A DNA stretch of 64,000 bases from Doris montereyensis (taxonomy: Eukaryota; Mollusca; Gastropoda; Nudibranchia; Dorididae): contig JAXRKP010000561.1 of the NCBI GenBank assembly GCA_037039925.1, positions 53,501 through 117,500 on the forward strand. The letters are read 5' to 3'. This document shows, in pieces, positions 24,216 through 37,381 of this stretch. The stretch's first letter is position 1. Each line of letters begins with the position of its first letter. The notes below the pieces were generated by a model. That model was given only the letters and a program-made list of their open reading frames with translations. It had not been told where the DNA came from and did no database searches. The position numbers were made by a program, and so were the translations under genes.

Positions 24216-24644
24216 CCAATCGAAGAAAAAAACGAGGGTGTACCCAGAACTGAAAAAAAAGCACAAATAAAAAGCTGTAATCTAAATCACATTTCATCAA
24301 TTCCTTTTTATCGTACTGATTCCCTTGCTCATGAGACACAGTGGTGGACTTAGTTTGAGTATCCTGACATGGAGAATTGGAGGAGGGGAGTTTCCTTTAG
24401 CCCTAGAGCCCATGTGAAAGCATGCGTTTGAAACTCGGCCCGGTTGGCAAATCACGGTACTCAATGTGGAGCTGTGAACATTCCAGAAATTTCTCTTCCC
24501 CGTCGAATGAAACCACTGTCCTTTGGATATCAGCTCTACACCCACCGCATCTTTCGTACTCGACTCGCACGATTAAACAATGACGTCTGTGAAGAATGAC
24601 ACCTCAGCAGTTAGTCATCACGTAGACATAATTCTCACACTAAA
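24216..24644. other. Unassigned stretch left of the foldback-type element
   Basis: Unique sequence with no recognisable gene. A short frame at 24297-24545 (-) has no motif. Confidence 0.45.
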
Positions 24645-24895
24645 GGTACGTTTCTATGTGTACGTCATGCGTGATGCGCAAACAATAAATTTATGGAAAA
24701 TGAACTATGTGTCCGTGGTGCGTATTGCCTGTTTCCATGTGTAAGTATGCGTGATGCGTCATACGTAAACATTACGATTTCATTTTTGTTTTTAAAGGTA
24801 TTTACATGTGTGCATCATGCGTAGTCGAACGATCGAGCCATCGTCCGAATACGCACCATCTCTACGGATACTGGTAATATCTCCATGGGCATATT

Positions 24896-25090
24896 CCGAG
24901 AAGCACGTGTTTCCGCAGTTGTGTTTTTGGCCGCCTACGTGTAACAGGATGCCGCGAAACTTCATCCCAGATGAAATATTGGATCTAGTGATTGATCAAT
25001 TAATTTATCCAATAGATCATTAGAGGATGACATTTCGCAGTATCATGCTATCGTAGGCGGTCAAAAACACAACTTCGGAAACACGTACAA
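24896..25090. repeat. Imperfect ~190-bp palindrome in the core
   Basis: Arms CGTGTTTCCGCAGTTGTG... (24906-24939) and its complement at 25052-25085 differ at 2 of 34 positions. Weaker pairing continues inward through GCGAAAC/GTTTCGC-like and TTGGATC/GATCCAA-like blocks to a centre near 24997. Both arms, read inward to outward in one frame, give related peptides (RVSAVVFLAAY and RVSEVVFLTAYD), so they are inverted copies of one source. Confidence 0.7.
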
Positions 25091-25179
25091 AATCCTGCTC
25101 TTTTTGAACGATCCAGCCAAAGCTTTTCCTTTGTTGCAATAGCTCATACAGCCACCACCTGTATGTGTTCTTCATTCTC

Positions 25180-28100
25180 TTTAGGCAATACGCATCACGC
25201 ATACGTACACAGGAAATAGACAATACGCATATGTACACATATCGAAACATGCATTACGCATCGCGCACGTAAACATGGAAACAGGCAATATGCACCACCC
25301 ATACACATACATACACAGGGAAATAGACAATACGCATATGTACACACGGAAACAGGCAATACACATCATTCATACGTATACAAGGCAATAGACAATATGC
25401 ATATGTACACACGGAATAAGGCAGTACGCATCACGCATACGTACGCACAGAAACAAGCCATATGCATCACGCATACGCACGCATGGAAACAGCCAATACG
25501 CATCACCCATGCGTACGCATGGAAACAGTCAATACGCATCGCGCCTACGTACACATTGAAACAGCCAATACGCATCATGCATACGTACACATGGAAATAG
25601 GCAATATGCATCACACATACGTACACACGGAAACAGGCAATACGCATCACGAATACGTACACACGGAATAAGGCAATACGCATCCCGCATGCGTACACAG
25701 GAAATAAACAATGCACATCACGTACACGCACACACGGAAACAGGCAATATGCATCACACATACGTACGCACGGAATAAGGCAATACACATCACACATACG
25801 TACGCAGGGAAATAGACAATATGCATACGTACACATGGAAACAGGCAATATGCATCATGTATACGTACAATTGGAAACAGGCAATTCACATCACCCATAC
25901 GTACTCAGGGAAATAGACAATATGCATACGTATACATGAAAACAGCAATACGCATCACATGTAAACACGCATCACACATCGAAACAGGCAATACGCATCA
26001 TGCATACATACACAGCATCATGGAAATAGGCAATACACATCACGCATACACAACATGGAAACAGGCAATACGCATCATGCACATGCATACACAACATGGA
26101 AACAGGCAATATGCATCATGCATACGTACAATGGAAACAGGCAATACGCATCACGCATACGTATACACAGCCATGGAAACAGGCAATGACACATCACGTA
26201 TACATAGCAAAACAGGCAATACGCATCACGATTACGTACACATCGAAACAGGCAAATACGCATCATGCATACGTACACAGGGAAATAGGCAATACGCATC
26301 ACGCATACGTACACATTGAAACAGACAATCATGCATACGTACACATGCAAACAGGCAATACGCATCAGACATACGCACACATGGAAACAGGCAATACGCA
26401 TCACGCATACGTACACATTGGAAACAGGCAATACGCATCACGCATATGTACACAGCGAAATCAACAATACAATACGCATGACACATGGAAACAGGCCAAT
26501 ACACATCACGCATACGTAAACAGGCAATACACATCATGCATACATACACAGGGAAATAGGCAATACGCATGCATACGTACACATGAAAACAGGCAATACG
26601 CATCACGCATATTCATACACATGGAAACAGGCAATATGCATCATGCATACGTACAAGCCATGGAAACAGGCAATACACATCACGCATATGTACTCATGGA
26701 AATAGACAATACATATACATCACGCATCACGCATACGTACACATCGAAACAGGCAATACGCATCATGCATACATACACATGGAAATAGGCAATACGCATC
26801 ACGCATACATACACATGGAAACAGGCAATACGCATCACGCATCATAGTATACATACATGGAAACAGGCAATATGCATCATGCATACATACAACATGGAAA
26901 CAGGCAATACGCATCACGCATACGTACTCAGGGAAATAGAAACAGGCATACGCATGCACCATCACGTATACATGAAAACAGGAAACAGGCAATACGCATC
27001 ACGCATACGTACACATCGAAACAGGCAATACGCATCATGCATACATACACATGGAAATAGGCAATACGCATCACGCATACGTACACACATACACATGGAA
27101 ACAGGCAATAGGCATATGTACACATGGAAACAGGCAATACGCATCACGCAAACAGGCAATGGAAACAGGCAATACGCATCACGCATACGTACACATGGAA
27201 ACAGGCAATACGCATCACGCATACACATGAAAACAACATATGCATCATCATACGTACAATGGAAACAGGCAATACGCATCACGCATATGTACACACGGAA
27301 ACAGCAATATGCATATGCATACACGGTAAACATGAAAACAGGCAATACGCATCACGCATGTACACACATGGAAACAGGCAATACGCATCAGGCATACATA
27401 CACATGGAAATAGGCAATACACGCATCACGCATACGTACACATGGAAACAGGCAATACGCATCACGCATACGTACACATGGAAACAGGCAATACGCATCA
27501 CGCATACACATGGAAACAGGCAATATGCATCATGCATACGTACAATTGGAAACAGGCAATACACATCACGCATACGTACTCAGGGAAATAGACAATATGC
27601 ATACGTATACATGAAAACAGCCAATACGCATCACGCATACGTACACATCGAAACAGGCAATACGCATCATGCATACATACACATGGAAACAGGCAATACG
27701 CATCACATCATGCATACACAACACATGGAAACAGGCAATACGCATCACGCATACGTACACATGGAAACAGGCAATACGCATCACGCATACATACATGGAA
27801 ACAGGCAATACGCATCATGCATACACACATGGAAATAGACAATATGCATCAGGTATACATGGAAACATGCAAACAGGCAATACACATCACGCATACGTAT
27901 ACACACATGAAATAGGCAATACGCATCACGCATATGTACATAACATGGAAACAGGCAATACGCATCACGCATACGTACACATGGAAACAGGCAATACGCA
28001 AACAGGCATAGAAACAGGACAATACGCATCAGGCATACATACACATGGAAATAGGCAATACGCATCACGCATAGGTACATGGAAACAGGCAATACGCATC

Positions 28101-29715
28101 ACGCATATGTACACATGGAAACAGGCAATACGCATCACGCATAGTACACATGGAAACAGGCAATACGCATCATACACAGGTACACATGAAACAGGCAATA
28201 CGCATCAGGCATATGTACACATGGAAACAGGCAATACGCATCAGCTATATCAAATAACCATGGAAACAGGCAATACGCATCACGCACAGGTATACACAGA
28301 AATAGACAATATGCATCACGCATATGTACACACTCACGCATACGGACACACGGAAAAGGACCATACGCATCACGCATACGTACACACGTAAATAGACAAT
28401 ACGCATCAGGCATATGTACACACGGAAATAGGCAATACGCATCATGCATAGGTATACATACAAATAGGCAATATGCATCACGCATAGGTATACATAAAAA
28501 TAAGCAATACGCATCATGCATACGTACACGGAAACAGGCAATATACATCACGCATAGGTATACATAGAAATAGGCAATACGCATCATGCATAGGTATACA
28601 TAGAAATAGGCAATACACATCACGCATAGGTATACGCATAGAAATAGGCAATACGCATCATGCATGGATAACAGGATAGGCAATACGCATCATGCATAGG
28701 TATACATAGAAATAGGCAATACGCATCACGCATAGATATACATAGAAATAGGCAATACACATCATGCATGTATACATAAAAATAGGCACGCATCATGCAT
28801 ACGTATACATAGAAATAGACAATACACATCATGCATAGGTATACATAGAAATAGGCAATACGCATCACGCATAGGTATACATAGAAATAGGCAATACGCA
28901 TCACGTATAGGTATACATAGAAATAGGCAATATGCATCACGCATAGGTATACATAGAAATAGGCAATACACATCACGCATAGGTATACATAGAAACAGGC
29001 AATTAGACATGAAAATAGGCAATAGGCATCATGCATAGGTATATAGGCAATACACATCACAATAGGCAATATAGGCAATACACATCACGCATAGGTATAC
29101 ATAGAAATAGGCAATACGCATCATGCATATGTATACATAGAAATAGGCAATAGGCATCACGCATAGGTATACATAGAAACAGGCAATTACACGAAAATAA
29201 GCAATCATCACGCATAGGTATACATAGAAAAAAACAATACACATCACGCATAGGTATTCATAGAAATAGGCAATACTCATCACATATAGGTATACATAGA
29301 AAAAGACAATACGCATCACGCATAGGTATACATAGAAATAGGCAATACGCATCACGCATAGGTATACGTAGAAATAGACAATACTCATCACGCATAGGTA
29401 TGCATAGAAATAGGCAATACGCATCACGCATAAGTATACATAGAAATAGGCAATACACATCACGCATAGGTATACATAGAAATAGGCAATACACATCACG
29501 CATAGGTATACATAGAAATAGGCAATACACATCACGCATAGGTATACATAGAAATAGGCAATACACATCACGCATAGGTATACATAGAAATAGGCAATAC
29601 ACATCACGCATAGGTATACATAGAAATAGGCAATACACATCACGCATAGGTATACATAGAAATAGGCAATTACAAATGAAAATAGGCAGTACGCATCACG
29701 CATTACGGACATATG
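25180..29715. repeat. 36-bp minisatellite, on the order of 125 units
   Basis: The unit combines ACGCATCACGCATACGT with ACACATGGAAACAGGCAAT. From about 25180 to 28440 the CATGGAAACAGG form dominates, with many partial units. From about 28440 to 29670 a variant with AGGTATACATAGAAATAGG takes over and is much more uniform. The 12-codon length leaves long frames open on both strands (for example HHAYVHMETGNT and MRDAYCLFPCVR). These are artefacts of the repeat, not genes. Confidence 0.95.
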
Positions 29716-29722
29716 GAAACGC

Positions 29723-30232
29723 ACCCACACCCTCCTTTACTAAGGGGGTCATTTGCAGAAGTGTGACGTGCACCATCATGCCACGGAGCAGTCTGTGCAA
29801 GAACAATTTCTCTCAGTACATGAACTAGATCTAGTACTATTACTACTACTAAGCGACATGTAGATCTACTTCTTCGACATTGAGTTGCCACACTTTGCTC
29901 ACCGCCTTTCATCATTGACTCCCTAAATACGGGCTTTCGGTGGCCTTGGCTATCAATATTATCACGAGATGCCGCGGCAGCGACTTTGGTGGCAGTTCCT
30001 GGGTTGTTCACCAAATTAATAGTAATAGTAATATATTGTAGTAGTATATTTTTATAGCGCATTTCGCCGAAACCTCAAGGCGCTTTATAATAAAAGTTGA
30101 AACTATTCTTAAAAAGACACATTTAAATTTCAATGGCGCATTTCATACACGCGCATATTTAGCAAACATCATTTAAATTTGGGCATTGTATACAGTTCAA
30201 TACAATCATTTGCAGATGGTATTTCCTAAGAC
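29723..30232. other. Unassigned stretch with a SINE-like tail
   Basis: 30048-30092 carries TATAGCGCATTTCGCCG and CAAGGCGCTTTATAATAAAA, like the GCGCTATATAAAT terminal segment seen at 40528-40600, 48488-48530 and 60290-60360. It may mark the 3' end of another SINE family. No gene seen. Confidence 0.4.
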
Positions 30233-33200
30233 CGGGCAGTGGACAGGTAGGCACCTGTACGGGGAGTAGAGGATCCCGGCCTCCACGAGTCTTCTACTGC
30301 CTTGTAGGCAGATCTTGGCTGACCAAAGGCTAAGGGAGTTAACCCTGAAAGAAAACAACCTGCTGCCTTGCAGGCCGGTCTTGACTGACTAAAGGCTAAG
30401 GAGTTAACCCTGACAGAAAATAACGACCTGTTATTTTGGAGGCTGGTCTTGAATGATTAAAGGCTAACGGAGTTAACCCTGACAGAAAATAACAAGGCCT
30501 GGTAGGGGGCCTCTATGTGGCAGCCCCACCATCTACCTAGGGTACAGTGGGCTAATCCCTGCTTATCCAAAAACAAACAGATTCAGAGAAAAAAATAAAT
30601 ATAATATAACCGGCTTGATCTTTCGAAGACGAACTTGGAAACGGATACGGACTGTGATTTTTGGAACATGGAACGTTAGGGTAATAAATGGAAAATTGTT
30701 AGAATTAGTTGAAAAAATGGAAAAATTCACATTAGGCATTTTGGCTATTACATAAACAAAGAAAAAAGGACAAGGAATAAAACAAATGTGACCAAATCAT
30801 ATTTTTATCTTCTCGGGAGTAGATGTCAAAGATAGAGCTAGAGCAGGAGTAGGCCTCCTAGTGCATAAAAGACATGAAAAGCTACTAGAAAGTTGGAAAT
30901 TTATAAACCCACGGCTATTAAAGGTAAATATTAAACCAAAAGGACGAGAAATTAAATTATTAATAGCTTATGGACCAAACGAAGACGCAACTAAAGAAGA
31001 AAAAGATATCTTCGAAAACGATTTACAAATAGCTGCAGAGAATCTTAAAAACAAACAGGAACTAATGCTTTTATGAGATTTAAATGATAGAGTAGGCAAC
31101 AATGTAGAAACGTTAAGAGGAGTAATATTACCTATTCCTCCTAGAAGGAGAGACAACAACTTCTCCAAATGGAGAAAGACTAATAGACTTTTGCCTAATA
31201 GAAAGAATAACATGAAAATAGCCAACACCTTTTTTTCCTCTTAAAGATATCCACAAATATACAAGAGTAAATGAAAACAGCTATGAAAAGTCAATCATAG
31301 ACTACATAATAGTTAGCAGCTCCATTTTTTTTTACAGTACATTGGATGCAAGATTAAACAGAGGAGCAGAAATATTTAATGATCATCACTTAGTGATTGC
31401 CAAAATGAGATTACTGACTGAAGAAAACAAACAGAAAAGGAAAGAAAAGAAAGCTACTAAAGTCAAAATAGAGGAACTAAATAAACCAGAAGTAAAACAG
31501 GTATACGTATCTAGGATAAAAAGATTTATCAGTGAAAGACAGATGGATCTGAATGATAGCACAATAGAAGAAAATTGGCAGATGTATAAAGAAACACTCC
31601 TCGGTTGTACTGAAGAGGTCTTTGGTAGGAAATAAATTAAAGGAGGTAGGAAAAGAACAGTATGGTCAAATAAGAACGTCAAGACTAAGATCAAAGAAAA
31701 GAAGGATGCCTGGAGGAAATACTTGCAAACAAAGAGACCAGAGGATAGGATAGATTACGTGAATAAAATAAATATCGCCGAAGAGGAAGTAGGAAAGCAA
31801 AACAGGAACAATGGGAAGAGTTTGGACAAAGATTTCAAGAAAGCTATTAAGGAAATCAAAAGTTGTTCTGGGGAGCAATGAAGGGCATGAGAAAGACCAA
31901 AGAATGCCCAATACGACAAATTAAGAATGCCAAAGGAGAAATTGCAACAATTACATAATCCCTCCAGAACGTATGAAACAAGGAGTAAAGATGAATTAGT
32001 AAGAGTAACAAGTAATCGAGATGAGACACCTAAAGATGTAGATATCTCAATGCAAGAACTTCAAACAGCTATAAGAAAAGTGAACTTAGGAAAAGCCCCG
32101 GAGCAGATCAAGTTTATCCAGAAAGGATTAAAAACCAAGGGAGAGAGGCAGACAAACTACTACATGAAATATGCCAACAAGCATGGAAGTCCAAACAGGT
32201 GCCAGACGACTGGAAAAAGGCAACGGTAGTACCAATATATAAGAAAGGATCAACTATGGAATGCTCAAACTATAGAGGGATCCCACCACTTAGCGTTCCA
32301 GGAAAAGTATATGCCAGGATACTGGAAATGAGACTAAGGAAAAGAGTAGAAGATCAGATTGAAGAGCATCAGAATAGATTTAGACCAGGAAGAAGTGTAC
32401 AAGATCACATATTTACAATTAGACAAATAATAGAAAAATTCCATGAGAGAAACTTTGACTTAGAAAAGGCATTTGACACTGTGAGGAGGGACGAACTATA
32501 GCATTCCTTAAAAGAACACAATGTAGAGCAAAATTTAATAGAAGCCCTTACATTTTTTTATAATAAACCAACATGTGCAGTGAGAGTAGCTGGAAATATA
32601 TCTGCAGAATTTGATGTAGATATAAGAGTAAGACAGGGTTGTATCCTTAGTCCTCTTTTGTTTATCACATTTATGGATTCAAAAATGAAGAAAATGTATG
32701 TAGGTATGTTGAAGCTCAAACAAGTAAATGTATCAATGCTTTCATTTGCCGATGATTTAGTTCTGTTTGGAAAATCAGAAAAATGCTCTTCAGTCGAATA
32801 TCAATATTATGAACAATGAACGAAATAAAAGAGGAATGAAAGTAAATGCAAAGAAAACCAAAACAATGCTAGTAACTAGGGAAGCTAAATCACAACATAT
32901 TAAATTGGGCAGGGAGAATTAAGAACAAGTTCAAAGCTACAATTACCCAGGAGTAATGATTAACTCAGAGGGAAAACTAAGAGAAGAAATCAGCCAGAGA
33001 ATCCAAAAGGCAAGTGCAATATATAACGACCTATGGAAGGCATTTGTAGGTAAGCAAGAATTGTCAACAAAAACCCAAATGGCAGTATACAATACAGTTT
33101 ATTTTCCTACTCTCCTCTATGGTAGTGAAACCTGGACCTTAGACAGTAGATAATACCGTAGAGTGCAAGCAGCTGAAATGAAATATCGAAGAAGAGTAGT

Positions 33201-33556
33201 AGGAAAACTAAAAGAGACAAAATCAGAAACACAGCTCAAACATAGATCAAACCAAAGCAGATGGCATAAAAGCTAAGATAGAAATAAATCAATTGAGATG
33301 GTCTGGGCATGTAAACGGAATGAATGAAAATAGAATAGCTAAATCAGTATACAGTGCTAAAGATCAAGGTAAAAGACCAAAAGGCAGACCTCGGAGAAAG
33401 TGGAAAGAAGATATAAAAGAGGCAATGAAGCATAGAAACAACTTTTTCGAAGGAAACAGAAAATGCCAGGACAGGGCATCCTGGAGAAAGATCATCTCGG
33501 GCATCTGAACCCATACACCGAAAGGTAGAATGGGAACTGATAAAGAAAGAAAGAAA
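30233..33556 (+). mobile_element. RTE-like LINE copy C, nearly full length, decayed
   Basis: Begins CCGGGCAGTGGACAGGTAGG. The leader has three sub-repeats and the CTACCTAGGGTACAGTGGGC block. Endonuclease pieces: REIKLLIAYGPNEDATKEE (about 30945). Reverse transcriptase: MECSNYRGIPPLSVPGKVYA, RPGRSVQDHIF, LEKAFDTVRRDEL (with a deletion just before it), VRQGCILSPLLF, and FADD near 32744. C-terminus: [19 protein letters not shown] and GRPRRKWKEDIKEAMKHR (33293-33430). Tail GATAAAGAAAGAAAGA. Several frameshifts. Confidence 0.92.
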
Positions 33557-33799
33557 ATTTCCTAAAAAATGTGTGTTTTAAAAAGTTGTTTTTAAACATT
33601 TCAAGACTGATTGCAAACCTCACAGATGGAGATAAAGCATTCCATGTTTGTGGTCAAATTTTGCCAAAACTTTTATCTCCGAAACATTTCAATTGAGTTT
33701 AGGCAATTGTCAATAATTTTGAACTTTGAGATCGTAGCGCACAAGGTGGTTGGTATGGGCAGTGCAGATTTTGAATGAAGATTGGGACAGCAGACTGCA

Positions 33800-34930
33800 G
33801 GAATTTTTAACAAAAAAAGACAAATCTTGTAATCATTTGTTTTCCTTTATTGGAAGCCAATGAAGGGGTTTTCAGCAAATCTTTGGGGTTACTGACGAAT
33901 CTGGCCTTCCCAAGAGCAAGCCTTGCCGCACAACTCTGTAACCTTTGAAGTATTATTTTTTGTCGCACATTTGTGAGACTCGCGAAAAGAGAGTTGCAAT
34001 ACATGTATTCCATTCGGCACAGAACTGAGGACACAACAAGCGTTTTTATAGATTCTTGTGAGAGCAGAGGTTTAATGTTTGAAATCTTGAGCAGCTCAAT
34101 GGACATTATTCTAACAGTATGATCAATTTAGTAGTGCATTGAAAGTGTGCTGTCAAGCAAGACTTAAGGAGTTTTGGCCGAAATTGAAAAGGACGAGCTT
34201 ACATCAGCAATATTAATGAATTAAAGGTATATCTTTTTTTATTTTTAAGTGAATGGAACACAAAAACCGTCATTTTGATCCTCGTTCAGCTTCAGTTTGT
34301 TTTTTGTCATTCATGATTTGATAGACAGATTATACCTTTCAATGTTCATGTTGAGTGAATTAAGATGTCCTAGAGACACATGTCTGTAAAGCTGGATATC
34401 ATCTGCATACATGTGATCACGAATGTCATGCATTTTAGTAACCTGAATCATAGGTGGAGTATAGAAAGTGTATAACACCATACATTAGAGTAAATTTTTC
34501 AGAAATATTTCCGTTGACGAAGACAGATTGAGCTCAAATTAGTGTAAGATAGGATTCAATCTAATCCAGGACAGTGCCTGTAATGCCAAATTTGACTGAT
34601 TGTCGATCTAACAAAATTGTATGATCGACTCTGTCAAAGGTAGCGGATAAGTCTAAGAGTGTGAGAGCAGCAAGATTTTCATTATCACATTAAACAATTA
34701 TTGACATCTTTCAACGAGGCACCTTCAGTGCTATGATTAGTTCGATATGCTGATTGAATTGTCTCGGTGAGATTGTACAGATGTCAATGTTCCTTCAGTT
34801 TCATGAGTGATACTTTTTCTAAAATTTTAGAAATGAAAGAAAGATAAGAAACATGCTGGTATTGCTAGTAATTTTCTAATTCTTCTGGGTAAAGTTCATG
34901 TATTTTGAGAAGTGGAGTTACAATATATGT
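33800..34930 (-). pseudogene. Fossil CR1/L2-like reverse transcriptase
   Basis: Reading the minus strand from 34930: VTPLLKIHELYPEELENY, SFISKILEKVSLMKLKEH, IQSAYRTNHSTEGASL, then LTLLDLSATFDRVDHTILL (near 34640), the catalytic YADDIQLYRHVSLGHLNSLN (near 34400) and IKTLVVSSVLCRMEYMYCNS (near 34030). This is the canonical order of a CR1/L2/Rex-type palm and thumb. The frame is interrupted by several stops and shifts. No endonuclease or 3' tail was identified. It is a different lineage from the RTE-like LINE copies. Confidence 0.8.
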
Positions 34931-35893
34931 GGTAACATACGTTCGCGCGTCAGCCTACCTTACATACAGACTCTCTTTTTCATGGTTACTCCGAGTCTTG
35001 ACGCGTGTTGAATATGAGTAATCACCAAAAGTAAATTGCAAAGTGAGCAGCAATTCTGTTCCACTGATAGCTGGATAAAACTCTCTCGACATAAAAATCG
35101 ACTTAAACACACCCACCCACATTATATTACCGGTACATATAGCCTACAATATATCATGATATAACATGGTATGCATTTTTTTCTTTTAAGTATTTTATAT
35201 TCTGGTTCTTTAATTTCCACCCAATCCGTCTCTTCCCTCACGATTCCAACGTCCTCTGCTCTCCTTTCAATTTCATTGTTTTGTCAATACAAGTTATTAT
35301 TAAATTGTTATTATTAGTATCATTATGATAGTTATTAATAATATATATATATTTTACAGCTGAATTACAATTCCACAATATTATACAAAGTCAATATATT
35401 ATACATTAAATAGAATTCGGTCTTGTACTCCTCTTTATCATGATGTCGGTTGAGCGTTCGAAATTTACTGGGAACACGCCCAGCTAGGAACCCAAAGAGC
35501 AATCGAAGAACAGACAACGTGCGTTGACTTCGACGGCCTGGCGGTTGGAGAGTTGACTCACCGTCGCTGGGCAGACCCGAAGTGAACACACGTTTGAGCT
35601 CTTCCAAGTTGACTTAAACGATACTGGTATTGAATCGCGTCACTCTCATTTAACCCAACTACCTGAGGCAAACAGGGCCCTAGGCATAATGAAAATCAAA
35701 TCAGCTCAATTGCACTTTGCTATAGTTTCTGATGCTGTACTTTTTAAAATATGGTCAAACAAAAAACCCGAAAAAACCTTTCTTGATCATCAATAATATT
35801 TACTTGCAAGGATCGACTCTCTTTAAAAGAAGGGTTCGATCTCACAAACAGTATTCAATGAGAGACGCGGAAAAGAGAAAAATGGTGGCATAG
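34931..35893. other. Unassigned stretch
   Basis: An 80-residue minus-strand frame at 35365-35607 (TSGLPSDGESTLQ, RTLSVLRLLFGFLAGRVP) looks less random than its neighbours but I do not recognise it. Otherwise AT-rich unique DNA. Confidence 0.4.
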
Positions 35894-36986
35894 ACAAGGG
35901 AATTCAAAGTTTCCGAGTTCGAGTTTGGATATTTAGTTTCAACCCAGTGCCCGTTCTTTGGAAGAAAGGGCGTCACCGATGCCGATGTGGAAGGTAAGTG
36001 ACATATTATTCCAATGTAGATCTAGAATACCGATCTAGGTCTAGACCTATTATTCTTCCTCAGGTATTAGAGGTCTTATATTTAAAGAGTCGATCACAAT
36101 CGTCTCCGACTCACGTCATATTCCATCATCTTGCCCTATTACTCATCAATTGTCATTGTCATGGTTAGTGGTGCGTAATGCTTCATTTCACTAAATCAAT
36201 AATATAGAGTAAAGTCTCGAGATGTAGACTTAAATTCTACGTCTAGAAATATTGATCTAGATCTAGATTCTAGATTCTAGCTGGATAGAAAGACTAGGCT
36301 AATTCAAGTAAAATTACCACATTTGACGATTTGATCTAGATCTAGAATCTAGATCCAAATCTGTCTAGAATCTAGATCTCTAGATCTAGATCTAAATCTC
36401 TTGATTTATTCTTTGCATTCTTATTTTTACTTGATGATATACCTAAAAAAGAAGTGATCCACAATATCCCTCCTAGCAGTTTAGATCTAGTCTATAGAAT
36501 CTAGATAAATCCAGGTCTAGATCTAGCTATAGATTCTAGATACAACATAGAGATCTCTAGATCTACTATGTCTATACATATATTCTATCTCTATACTATT
36601 ATAACTAGCTAGAGGCTAAGCTAGATATCTAGATCTAGAATATATATATTCTATATGATCCATCTAGCTTAGAAATCGAGGAGTGTGGGTTTCCATGGTG
36701 GGGGGGGGTTGGTCCTCCACGCTGCTAATAATCAAAACATGTCTTTTTAAGTATTTTAAGCCTTCGTTTTGATTGGATTTGCTGATGATCAATTGACATC
36801 TATAGATAGAGAATCTAGATCCTATAGCCTATAGTATGTAATTCCTTGAAATGCTCAGCATCCTCTGATTCAGAATCATTTGTTGTTCATGGAACTTCAT
36901 TCTGGAAAGCAGGAGAAAATGAATCAAAGTCAGAGACTTTCTTTATAGTGGGAAGTCCACCCTGTTTAATTCTATTGAGACAAAGT
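35894..36986 (+). CDS. Candidate two-exon gene fragment, unrecognised
   Basis: Exon A (35894-35993) is open after a stop at 35891 and reads REFKVSEFEFGYLVSTQCPF then FGRKGVTDADVE. It ends at a perfect donor (GAAG|GTAAGT) with one base left over. Exon B (36859-36986) follows an acceptor (GAAATGCTCAG), needs exactly one upstream base, and reads SSDSESFVVHGTSFWKAG then ETFFIVGSPPCLILLRQS. It ends at the strong donor AGT|GTGAGT in phase 0. Phase agreement and two good donors are the support. The acceptor of exon A is poor, no start codon is seen, and I do not recognise the protein. The intron is filled with TCTAGA-type repeats. Confidence 0.3.
36010..36665. repeat. Degenerate TCTAGATC repeat field
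   Basis: Dozens of overlapping AGATCTAGA, TCTAGATCT and ATTCTAGAT motifs, not in a fixed period. Similar short clusters occur at 44358-44372, 48450-48490 and 49350-49440. The motifs are palindromic and so read alike on both strands. Confidence 0.8.
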
Positions 36987-37315
36987 GTGAGTAAAAGTTC
37001 CGTAATTGGGCACATCATTAAAGTTAGTGGGAGTGGGGTTCAACCCTTAGGGATTATGCTATGGCCAGCGCTATTCGCAGTCATGACGGATAGACTTTGC
37101 CATTATCCGTTATTAAGGATGGACCTGAGCATGATCCCAGTTAAATTAGGAATAGAATTTGTATAATTGTTGTGATGAGTAATTTTAAAGGAATTTAAAC
37201 ATCTAGTTCTAGATGTACTGTAGATCTAATAATGATGTTATTTTGTTATTATTTGACATTTTCACTATTTCCCCCTGAATGTGACAAATGACAGATAAAT
37301 ATGGTGGATGGGAAC

Positions 37316-37317
<2 letters not shown>

Positions 37318-37381
<64 letters not shown>

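Larger units (their letters stand above)
24645..29722. mobile_element. Foldback-type element: inverted termini, palindromic core, 36-bp repeat arm
   Basis: The left end GGTACGTTTCTATGTGTACG and the reverse complement of the right end (GGTGCGTTTCCATATGTCCG) match, and both continue into ATGCGTGATGCG. That gives about 34 bp of terminal inverted repeat with about six mismatches (24646-24680 and 29687-29721). Left arm: about 190 bp of repeat units in reverse orientation. Core 24830-25180: palindromic. Right arm: about 4.5 kb of 36-bp units in forward orientation. Termini made of short tandem repeats are the hallmark of foldback elements. No target-site duplication was evident and no intact transposase is present. 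Confidence 0.6.

Noticed and set aside
25366..28683. Long open frames such as METGNTHHAYVHMETG and MRDAYCLFPCVRMRDA on both strands
   Set aside because: They are by-products of a 36-bp (12-codon) repeat without stops. All frames are equally open and no unique coding sequence flanks them.
24625..29720. CRISPR-like regular repeat array
   Set aside because: Units are contiguous with no variable spacers, and the genome is eukaryotic with introns and SINEs.
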